Source: an uncultured Porphyromonadaceae bacterium (GTDB lineage Bacteria > Bacteroidota > Bacteroidia > Bacteroidales > Muribaculaceae). From it: a DNA stretch of 13,401 nucleotides. Under the pieces are notes generated by a model. It did no database searches, had not been told where the DNA came from, and was given only the letters and a program-made list of their open reading frames with translations. How positions within the stretch are numbered: the stretch's first letter is position 1; every line of letters begins with the position of its first letter. The position numbers and the translations under genes are program-made. The stretch spans positions 1-13,401 of the forward strand of contig CALAVE010000049.1 of the NCBI GenBank assembly GCA_937892215.1, given 5' to 3'. Positions 4,985-11,382 of this stretch are shown piece by piece.

Positions 4985-7843
4985 ATGACAAGAAGAATGT
5001 TTAGCTTAATCCAACGAAACGCAGTTCACGCTACAATAGTAGCAATAATGTGTATGTTGTTGCCGATAGCCACGTCGTGCGGTGGCCACAACAAGCACAA
5101 GGCAGACTATGACCACATCCACAAAATAGACAGCATTGCGCAGGGAATCAACGACATAGATTCGCTAAAGGAGTTCACTCAGAGTCTGGCCAAGCACGAA
5201 GACCTGGGCGGGGAGATGGTAGCCCTGAAATATCTGGGCAAGCTCTACAGGAACAACTCCATGTTTGAAGAGGCCATAGAGCAGCACAGCAAGGGCTATG
5301 AGATAGCCTGCAAACTGAACGACACGGTGGAGATAATACGCGCACTGAACAATATGGGCACAAACTATCGGCGAGTGGGAATAATGGACGAAGCCACGTC
5401 GTACCACTACCAAGCCCTTACAGTGTGCGAGCAATACAGCGACAAGAAATCGTGGGATGCCAAAAAGAACCGCGTGATATCGCTCAACGGAATAGGCAAC
5501 ATCTATATGACAATAGGAGACTATGCGGCCGCGGACACCATTCTGAGGATGGCCCTTGAGGGAGAGCGAGAGCTGGAAAGTTCACTGGGTCAAGCCATTA
5601 ATTACGCGAATTTAGGCGCGATTATGGAACATCGCAACGAGACGGACTCAGCATGGGTTTACTACAGAAAGTCGCTGGAACAGAATGAGGCGGCCGGTTC
5701 TCAACTGGGTATAGCCCTGAACCATGCATCGTTCGGAGACCTATACGAGAAAGACGGTAAGCTGGCGAAAGCCATTGAGGAATATAAGATAGCTTACGAC
5801 CTGATGAAAGAGAGCGAAGATATGTGGCACTGGCTCAACGCGAGCGAAGCGCTGGCCAGGGTGTATCTGAAGAGAGGTGATACACGCACCGCTGCCGAAT
5901 ACATAAGGCAAAGCGACACAGTGGCCACTGAAATCAATTCCATAGGTCACATGGCCGATGTGGCATACCTCAAATATCAGCTTGCCGACAAAAACGGGAA
6001 CGACCGAGAAGCCCTGAAGTATTTTATTGAATACAATGACTATCAGTCGAAAATATCGAGTGAAGAAAGCCGCAACCAAATTCAGAATATGCGGATTAAG
6101 CTTGAGCGCGACCGCCGTCAGGCCGAGATTGACGTGGTGAAGAAAAGCTACAAGAATGAGCGCACTGTGAAGAACGTGTTCATAGTGCTACTGATTCTTG
6201 TGTTCCTGCTCGCAACGGTGATGATATCGTTCCTACTATACTCGCTGAGGATGCGCTCGCGCAACACCAAGTTACTGAACAAACTGGAGCAAACACGGAC
6301 TGAATTCTTCACCAACATCACCCATGAGTTCCGCACCCCGCTGACGGTGATTCTGGGCCTGTCGGAGCAGATGCAGGAAGACGAAGAGCCTAAAAAAGAT
6401 GTGGTGAGGCGCCGCGCCTCCATAATTTCGCGACAGGGCAACAACCTGCTGCAACTCATTAACCAACTGCTGGATATCAGCAAAGTGAAGTCGGCCATAG
6501 GCACCCCCGACTGGCAGAACGGGAATATAGTGACATACGTGAACATGATAGCCGAGAGCTATCAGGAAACTTGCGCCCAGAAACGCATTGAACTGTCGTT
6601 CGTATCGGCTGAGAATGAGATAAATATGGACTTTGTCCCCCACTACATCAAGCGCATTGTGGATAACCTTATATCGAATTCCATAAAGTTCACACCATCG
6701 TACGGCAAAATTTACGTCACCACCAAGCGAGAGGACGACAATCTGGTGCTAACGGTGGCAGACAACGGGCGAGGAATTGACCCTGAGGACCTACCGCACA
6801 TTTTTGACTCGTTCTATCAAGGCAAGGCGGTGACCGACGGGGATATGGGCACAGGCATAGGACTTTCACTTGTAAGCCAGATAGTTAAGGCCTGCGAAGG
6901 AAAAATCACAGTTTATAGCACACTATCAGAAGGAACAATTTTCACCGTGAGACTTCCACTTCACCACAGTGAAGATACACTCACGAAATTCGACTTCATG
7001 CAGGATAATTCCACAAAGGTGGAAAGCATAACATCGGTAGAGGCAAACGTGACTGATGCAGGAGATGATGAAGATGGCAAAAAACGCATATTGGTTGTAG
7101 AGGACCACTCCGACGTTTCGTACTACATAGGGTCGATACTTGAGGACAAATATTCAGTGTTCTATGCACGCACAGGAAAAGAAGGCATCAGCAAGGCCAA
7201 GGAGATACTACCCGACCTAATAGTCACCGATCTGATGATGCCGGAAATGGACGGTCTGGAAATGAGCCAACAGATACGCAAGTCGGAATTACTGTGTCAT
7301 ATCCCCATTGTGGTGATAACGGCTAAAACGGCTGAAGAGGACCGCATAAAAGGCATAGAAGCGGGGGCAGACGCATACCTAAACAAACCATTTAACAAAG
7401 ACGAGTTAACAACTCTGGTTTGTAACCTGATAAAGCAGCGCAAAATGCTAATGAAGCGATTCCAAAACAAGGACTTTGCGGCCAAGGACGAGAGTGAGCA
7501 TAGCAATGCGAACCAGCAATTCATAGACAGATTTGTAAGTCTGGTTTACGCCAACATCAAATCGGGCGACATAAGCGTGGAAGGCCTCGCGTCGCAGATG
7601 GCCATGACAGGTTCCCAACTCAGGAGAAAGATTCACACAATCACCGGTGTGAACCCGGCCACCTACATTTCAAACATCAGAATGAACCGCGCCCGCCACA
7701 TGCTCGAGACCAACGAAGAAATGCCCATAGGCGACGTGGCCTTAGAGTGCGGCTTCTATGACATGGCGCACTTCTCGCGCATCTTTAAGCAAATGTATGG
7801 AGTATCGCCATCGAAATACAAAAAAGAGCACCACAAGGAGTGA
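4985..7843 (+). CDS. Hybrid two-component system protein: TPR sensor, histidine kinase, receiver, AraC output
   Basis: This 952-aa one-protein signalling system begins with a signal sequence that has a possible lipobox (ATSC, Cys32). About residues 45-370 form tetratricopeptide repeats in the periplasm, followed by a charged coiled coil (355-392) and one transmembrane helix (395-420). The cytoplasmic part has a HisKA domain with His447 in THEFRTPL, an ATPase domain with N-box Asn561/Asn565, D593-x-G and GTGIGLSL from residue 622, a receiver domain with acidic Glu706/Asp707, phospho-acceptor Asp749 and Lys801, and a C-terminal AraC-type DNA-binding domain (about 845-950). It resembles the Bacteroides hybrid two-component regulators, but has TPRs instead of the usual beta-propeller sensor, so the ligand is not predictable. 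No sugar-utilisation genes adjoin it. The repeat-rich gap downstream and the lipoprotein at 8062 are plausible targets. Confidence 0.93.
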   Translation: MTRRMFSLIQRNAVHATIVAIMCMLLPIATSCGGHNKHKADYDHIHKIDSIAQGINDIDSLKEFTQSLAKHEDLGGEMVALKYLGKLYRNNSMFEEAIEQHSKGYEIACKLNDTVEIIRALNNMGTNYRRVGIMDEATSYHYQALTVCEQYSDKKSWDAKKNRVISLNGIGNIYMTIGDYAAADTILRMALEGERELESSLGQAINYANLGAIMEHRNETDSAWVYYRKSLEQNEAAGSQLGIALNHASFGDLYEKDGKLAKAIEEYKIAYDLMKESEDMWHWLNASEALARVYLKRGDTRTAAEYIRQSDTVATEINSIGHMADVAYLKYQLADKNGNDREALKYFIEYNDYQSKISSEESRNQIQNMRIKLERDRRQAEIDVVKKSYKNERTVKNVFIVLLILVFLLATVMISFLLYSLRMRSRNTKLLNKLEQTRTEFFTNITHEFRTPLTVILGLSEQMQEDEEPKKDVVRRRASIISRQGNNLLQLINQLLDISKVKSAIGTPDWQNGNIVTYVNMIAESYQETCAQKRIELSFVSAENEINMDFVPHYIKRIVDNLISNSIKFTPSYGKIYVTTKREDDNLVLTVADNGRGIDPEDLPHIFDSFYQGKAVTDGDMGTGIGLSLVSQIVKACEGKITVYSTLSEGTIFTVRLPLHHSEDTLTKFDFMQDNSTKVESITSVEANVTDAGDDEDGKKRILVVEDHSDVSYYIGSILEDKYSVFYARTGKEGISKAKEILPDLIVTDLMMPEMDGLEMSQQIRKSELLCHIPIVVITAKTAEEDRIKGIEAGADAYLNKPFNKDELTTLVCNLIKQRKMLMKRFQNKDFAAKDESEHSNANQQFIDRFVSLVYANIKSGDISVEGLASQMAMTGSQLRRKIHTITGVNPATYISNIRMNRARHMLETNEEMPIGDVALECGFYDMAHFSRIFKQMYGVSPSKYKKEHHKE

Positions 7844-7887
7844 ACGGCCTCCAGCCGCTGATTTGTAAATTTGCGCTGAATCAAAGT

Positions 7888-7944
7888 CTTGTTTTTCCAC
7901 GTTTTAGAAAGATTGAAACGCTAAAATAAACAAAACAAAACAAG
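7888..7944 (+). repeat. AT-rich nested inverted repeats in the gap before the 8062 lipoprotein
   Basis: CTTGTTTT (7888-7895) is mirrored by AAAACAAG (7937-7944), and inside it TTTTAG (7902-7907) is mirrored by CTAAAA (7921-7926). This could be a weak AT-rich hairpin at the end of the hybrid sensor transcript or a dyad operator. Chance is a real alternative in such A/T-biased sequence. Confidence 0.35.
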
Positions 7945-7959
7945 CCAAAACATTAACCT

Positions 7960-7976
7960 TTTACAAATTATTTACA
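7960..7976 (+). promoter_or_regulatory. Direct repeat TTTACA-N5-TTTACA, candidate activator site
   Basis: TTTACA occurs at 7960-7965 and again at 7971-7976, 11 bases start to start, which is one helical turn. It lies about 45 bases upstream of a -7-like TTACTTTG (8010-8017) that lacks a TTG at the proper -33 position. That layout suits an activated promoter, and the AraC output domain encoded just upstream is the obvious candidate regulator (inference). Confidence 0.35.
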
Positions 7977-8009
7977 CTTTTTTCCTAACACCCATCGGAG
8001 AAATGTCAG

Positions 8010-8017
8010 TTACTTTG
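8010..8017 (+). promoter_or_regulatory. Weak -7 element before the DUF6935-like lipoprotein
   Basis: TTACTTTG differs from TAnnTTTG at one base and would give a leader of roughly 40 bases to the ATG at 8062. No TTG or TTTG is present 20 bases upstream, so basal activity would be expected to be low. Confidence 0.35.
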
Positions 8018-8061
8018 CATCGTGAATTTTATTGACTGAAGTAAAATAACGAAGCATTACA

Positions 8062-8790
8062 ATGATGAAGAAAAGGAACATACTATCAGCCTTTATTTGC
8101 ATGACAGCGTTAGTGGCTTGCGGGCAGGAACAGGCCGCCATCTCATCCAATGGAAATCAGGGTGAAACTCAAGCCGCCACGGAGCAACTAAGCCCCGCTA
8201 CAAAAATCACATTCAAGTTAAAGGGAAAGATTAACCACGACAGGTGGGACAAGAGCCAAACGGCAGAAGTGGAATTTTCAAGGATTCCGCAAAGCATAGA
8301 GGAGTTCACAGAGTTACAAAAAACGCTCGGGAAAGAGCCTCAGGGTGCTGTGGCTTTGCAGATAATGGCGTTTGAGATGTTCCACCGCGACAGCAATCTG
8401 GGTAGCCAAGCACTGGATTTAAACAACACACAGATAAATGCCAGCGGAACAAAACGCCGGCTAAAAGAAGTGCTCCGTGAAGACGACAGCTATGGACGCC
8501 CATATCTGGCCGCGGCACTGCTGGTGGGAGCCACACCCGAGAACGCATACAGCCCGAGTAAGCCCTACAAGGTGAGCTTGAGGGTGGATCCTGTTACAAA
8601 GTATCAATATTCAAGCGACTATGATGGCGAGGTGATATACCTGCAAGTTGACGGCAAAGGTTGGGATTCCAACTGGCGCGGAGTTCAAGTGGTGAAGCCA
8701 GCCGATTCAGAATATTATCTGATATTCAACTGCCCCGCATTGTACACTCAGTGCAAAAAGATCAGGGGCAAATGGCAGGGGCTGGATTGA
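8062..8790 (+). CDS. Lipoprotein with DUF6935-like domain
   Basis: This 242-aa protein has a lipoprotein signal peptide ending in LVAC (Cys20), then a low-complexity Gln/Ala/Asn-rich linker to about residue 45. The folded part contains RIPQSIEEFTELQ, then EPQGAVALQIMAFEMF, and further on ALLVGATPENAYSPSKPYKV. This series resembles the DUF6935 family as I remember it (a GATPENNYTPSxPY motif), but I could not search for it. The function is unknown, and the protein probably sits in a membrane facing the periplasm. It follows the hybrid sensor gene after a 218-base gap holding inverted and direct repeats, so it may be a target of that regulator. It converges with the HU operon on the other strand. 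ATG 8062 is followed by a second ATG; either may be used. Confidence 0.85.
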   Translation: MMKKRNILSAFICMTALVACGQEQAAISSNGNQGETQAATEQLSPATKITFKLKGKINHDRWDKSQTAEVEFSRIPQSIEEFTELQKTLGKEPQGAVALQIMAFEMFHRDSNLGSQALDLNNTQINASGTKRRLKEVLREDDSYGRPYLAAALLVGATPENAYSPSKPYKVSLRVDPVTKYQYSSDYDGEVIYLQVDGKGWDSNWRGVQVVKPADSEYYLIFNCPALYTQCKKIRGKWQGLD

Positions 8791-8856
8791 CAGCTCCTTG
8801 ACTTTTAACCAACGGTTTAGATTAGAGTTACACTTGGAATAGATAGTATAGACCAT

Positions 8857-8896
8857 ATCGGTGCCCCACTCCACCTCTCGGAGCTGGGGCACTGAT
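8857..8896. terminator. Strong hairpin between convergent genes, no T-tract
   Basis: ATCGGTGCCCCACTCC (8857-8872) pairs with 8880-8896 (GGAG, a bulged C, TGGGGCAC, TGAT) over a 7-base loop: 16 pairs with one G-T pair and one bulge. It is 66 bases after the plus-strand stop codon and 8 bases after the minus-strand stop codon. Neither strand has a run of T after the stem, so it is either a bidirectional terminator of non-canonical form or an mRNA 3'-end stabiliser. Confidence 0.55.
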
Positions 8897-8904
8897 GTGC
8901 AAAG

Positions 8905-10125
8905 TCAATACCGTGACAGGATTTCGTAAGAGAGAACTTTTGCCTTGTCAACGCTTTCCTTGCTATTAGGGTCGATACCATACTTTTCGGCCGGAGGTAT
9001 CACCACTACGGTTCCCGGGTTCACATTGTTGGGGTCCTTAATTTTATCACGGTTCTCCTGATAGATATACACCCAGAAATGAGGTTCACCGTAATGCTTG
9101 CGCGCCATACGGAAAAGCACCATCTGAGCAGTGAGCGTGTCGAGAACAACTGCCGGTTTTTCCTCAACTTTTGCAGTAGCAATAGCATCCTCCGACGCAG
9201 TAGTCTCTGTAGAAGAAACGGTGTCGGCCGCCGCAGTGACTTGGGCTTTTTCTCCGGCGTTATTGTTCTCAAGCATTACTTTAGGATATGCCAGATAAAA
9301 AACTACCATACAAATAAATAACGCGACAAGTGCGCCCCATATAAATCCTTTGAAGAGGGATTTTCTGGCGAAGCTACGAAGTTCGTTTTCCGAATAAAGC
9401 GGCTTTTCGGCGACCGACTCAGAATCGCCATTAGAAGAGGGGGAAGTTGCTGCTTCGTGATGCTGCGGAGCTTTCTCACGACCGGCATCAGACTCAGGTT
9501 GAGGCTCGGTCTCGGGGATAGGTGCCAGTTCCGATTCAGGGAAGGGAGCCGGTTCGGGCTCAGGGAAGGGCTCCGATTCAAGCTCGGGCTCAGGTTCTGC
9601 CGCCGCCAGCTCGGCCATATCATCGCCCCCAGGTGAGCATGGCAACGATTCCACCTGGGCGAACTTAGTGAACGGAGGCGGAGTAGCCATCTCGGATTCA
9701 GCCACGTCTTGCGTTTCATCAGTCGGCACAGCAATGCCAGCCGACGCATCGTCGGACAGAGGAGCCTCGTCCCCCGCCCTGCTAAGTAACTCATCGGAGA
9801 GCTCTTCGCTCAGTTCAACAGATTCGAAATGCGCAAACGGCTCGTTAATAGCCTCAGCCAGAGCCTTGTCGGGCATAAAAACGACCTTAGTGTGTGGTGG
9901 TATTTCAATTTCCTCACCGGTGTTCACGTCAATACTATTCCGCTGCCCTACACTGGTAAGCTTAAATGAGCCGATGCCCTTGATCCTGACATTCTGGCCA
10001 TCAATCAGCGCCTGCGAAATAGTGGCGAATAGTTCCTTAAGAAACAGTTCGCACACCCGCTTTGACGAATTAGTGACCTGCGCCAACTGTTCCACTATAT
10101 CCGGGAATGATAGTTTCTGATTCAT
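8905..10125 (-). CDS. HU-domain / transmembrane / LysM-like fusion protein
   Basis: This 406-aa protein has four parts. Residues 1-95 are an HU/IHF-type DNA-binding domain (LSFPDIVEQLAQVTN, then VRIKGIGSFKL and a beta-arm ending in PHTKVVFMPDKAL). Residues 96-250 are an acidic, Pro/Glu-rich linker. Residues 260-280 form one transmembrane helix (FIWGALVALFICMVVFYLAY) preceded by basic residues. Residues 325-378 look like a LysM domain (DTLTAQMVLFRMARKHYGEP, then WVYIYQENRDKI and NPGTVVVIPP). The topology predicts DNA binding in the cytoplasm and peptidoglycan binding in the periplasm. Proteins of this build occur in Bacteroidales genomes, usually just named HU family; I know of no described function. 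Its ATG overlaps the stop of the upstream HU gene by ATGA (10122-10125), so the two are coupled. Confidence 0.9.
   Translation of the reverse strand: MNQKLSFPDIVEQLAQVTNSSKRVCELFLKELFATISQALIDGQNVRIKGIGSFKLTSVGQRNSIDVNTGEEIEIPPHTKVVFMPDKALAEAINEPFAHFESVELSEELSDELLSRAGDEAPLSDDASAGIAVPTDETQDVAESEMATPPPFTKFAQVESLPCSPGGDDMAELAAAEPEPELESEPFPEPEPAPFPESELAPIPETEPQPESDAGREKAPQHHEAATSPSSNGDSESVAEKPLYSENELRSFARKSLFKGFIWGALVALFICMVVFYLAYPKVMLENNNAGEKAQVTAAADTVSSTETTASEDAIATAKVEEKPAVVLDTLTAQMVLFRMARKHYGEPHFWVYIYQENRDKIKDPNNVNPGTVVVIPPAEKYGIDPNSKESVDKAKVLSYEILSRY
9490..9597 (-). repeat. Pro/Glu repeat segment inside the HU-LysM gene
   Basis: Codons 177-212 encode degenerate repeats of the type E-P-E-P and E-P-F-P-E-S, seen in the DNA as recurring GGGCTC, GGTTCGGG and AGGGAAGGG blocks on the plus strand. 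Such a stretch is expected to be extended and rigid, and to vary in length between strains. Confidence 0.7.
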
Positions 10126-10394
10126 TTTAGTTTGTTTTTCAAGACATTACTAACCTTAAAATTAAGTACCACTTTAGGCGGTATAAGGAAGCGCTTGCCT
10201 GTGTTTGGCATCAGAACAACTCGCTCACTCTTTTTCTTAGGCTCAAATGTGCCGAAGCCCGGAATGGCCACCGTGTCCATCACGGCACAGCTGTTTTTCA
10301 GCACCGTTGACAACCCGTCGATGAGTTTGTTCACGTCGGCTTGGCTACGGCCCAATTTTCCGGAGATGTGTTTAACAATTTCCTTGTTTTCCAT
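10122..10394 (-). CDS. HU-family DNA-binding protein
   Basis: This 90-aa protein has the HU/IHF fold from end to end: MENKEIVKHISGKLGRSQAD (helices 1-2), a VAIPGFGTFEPKKK turn in place of the usual GFGTF-x-x-x-x-R, and RFLIPPKVVLNFKVS at the C-terminus. HU proteins are dimers that bend and compact DNA. I chose the ATG at 10394; an in-frame ATG at 10421 would add nine residues unlike the family and would lie on top of the -7 promoter element. The gene is first in a two-gene operon with the HU-LysM protein, overlapping it by ATGA. It may form a heterodimer with the HU domain of its neighbour (inference). Confidence 0.9.
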   Translation of the reverse strand: MENKEIVKHISGKLGRSQADVNKLIDGLSTVLKNSCAVMDTVAIPGFGTFEPKKKSERVVLMPNTGKRFLIPPKVVLNFKVSNVLKNKLK

Positions 10395-10418
10395 AAAATT
10401 CACATAAAATATCAAGTG

Positions 10419-10449
10419 CAAAATTAAATATTTTCCGTCACAATAACAA
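10419..10449 (-). promoter_or_regulatory. Bacteroidetes-type promoter of the HU operon
   Basis: On the minus strand TTG (10449-10447), exactly 20 bases, then TAATTTTG (10426-10419). The sequence and spacing equal those of the tRNA-Cys promoter. The leader to the ATG at 10394 would be only about 20 bases. Confidence 0.7.
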
Positions 10450-10489
10450 TTAGTGAGGTTCAGATTCTAAGCAAGCCACGAATTTTCAT

Positions 10490-10497
10490 TACCTTTG
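10490..10497 (+). promoter_or_regulatory. -7 element of the nuclease gene
   Basis: TACCTTTG matches TAnnTTTG exactly but ends only 8 bases before the ATG at 10506, which predicts a nearly leaderless transcript. No TTG is present 20 bases upstream, so the promoter may be weak or activated. It faces away from the HU promoter in the 111-base divergent gap. Confidence 0.45.
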
Positions 10498-10505
10498 CCA
10501 CTGAA

Positions 10506-11363
10506 ATGGGAACAAAGAGAAAACATCAGAAAGTGCAGTGGACGTCGCTTAAGCGCAATGCGGTGATAGCGTTGTGGTGTGTGATGCTCGTGGCCGTGCT
10601 GTTTTTTGTGGCCAAGAGCCTGATACAGGGCGAAATGGACGCCGCGTCGGAGCGTCTTAGCCAGGAAGAGAGAGCAAAACTGGAAACGATGAGCATTCCG
10701 TCGTCGCAGACCAACGAGCAAGTGGAATACACCGGGTTCACCGTGCATTTCAACAAGGACACGCACCTGCCTAACTGCGTAGTGTATGAACTCACAGGCG
10801 AAGAGACACGTGGGAAATTACCCCGCGTGAACAACTTTGAGGAAGACTTGCACGTGAGAGGCTGTGCAAGGCCGTGGGACTACACAAGAAGCGGATACGA
10901 CCGCGGTCACATGGCACCTGCCGGAGACATGAAATGGGATGAGAACGCTATGACATCATCGTTTATGATGACCAACGTATGCCCACAGAAAAAGAGCCTG
11001 AACGAGGGTGGTTGGAACACGCTTGAAGAGACACTCAGGGAATGGGCTCGTCGCGACAGCGCACTTATAATCGCGGCCGGTCCGATTGTGGGCGACAATC
11101 CTGAATACATAGGAAAAGGCGGGATGAAGATTCCCGTACCGGAAAGATATTTCAAGGTGGTGCTCTCGCCCTACTCCACTCCCATCCGCGCCATAGGCTT
11201 CATCTTTGAGAACAAGGCATGCAACAAGCCGCTACGCACCTATGCCGTGAGCGTTGACGAAGTGGAGTCGGAGACGGGAATCGACTTCTTCGTATCGCTG
11301 CCCGACGACATTGAGGAGAACGTGGAAAGCGTGTGTAACATCAACGCATGGATACACCCATAA
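10506..11363 (+). CDS. Membrane-anchored DNA/RNA non-specific endonuclease (NUC1 family)
   Basis: This 285-aa protein has a basic N-terminus, one transmembrane helix (about residues 19-38) and a beta-beta-alpha-metal nuclease domain from about residue 70. The NUC1 motif DRGHMAPAGD starts at Asp132, with His135 as the predicted general base. By comparison with Serratia nuclease, Asn166 (in LNEGGW) binds the Mg2+ ion and Glu174 completes the site, so the protein looks active. The helix with a short positive N-tail predicts the nuclease domain outside the inner membrane, where it would degrade incoming or environmental DNA and RNA. An uncleaved anchor is inferred because no clear signal peptidase site follows. 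It is divergent from the HU operon and 19 bases before mnmE, probably sharing a transcript with it. Confidence 0.9.
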   Translation: MGTKRKHQKVQWTSLKRNAVIALWCVMLVAVLFFVAKSLIQGEMDAASERLSQEERAKLETMSIPSSQTNEQVEYTGFTVHFNKDTHLPNCVVYELTGEETRGKLPRVNNFEEDLHVRGCARPWDYTRSGYDRGHMAPAGDMKWDENAMTSSFMMTNVCPQKKSLNEGGWNTLEETLREWARRDSALIIAAGPIVGDNPEYIGKGGMKIPVPERYFKVVLSPYSTPIRAIGFIFENKACNKPLRTYAVSVDEVESETGIDFFVSLPDDIEENVESVCNINAWIHP

Positions 11364-11382
11364 ACATAAAAGACGATAAATC

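Noticed and set aside
9303..9794. 163-aa minus-strand frame in the HU-LysM linker
   Set aside because: An alternate-frame reading of the Pro/Glu repeats, giving an Arg/Leu/Ser-rich artefact.
9668..10120. 150-aa plus-strand open frame over the HU-LysM gene
   Set aside because: A Ser-rich shadow of a gene whose domains are clear on the other strand.
10395..10421. Upstream ATG for the 90-aa HU protein
   Set aside because: The extra nine residues do not fit HU proteins and the ATG lies within the -7 promoter element.
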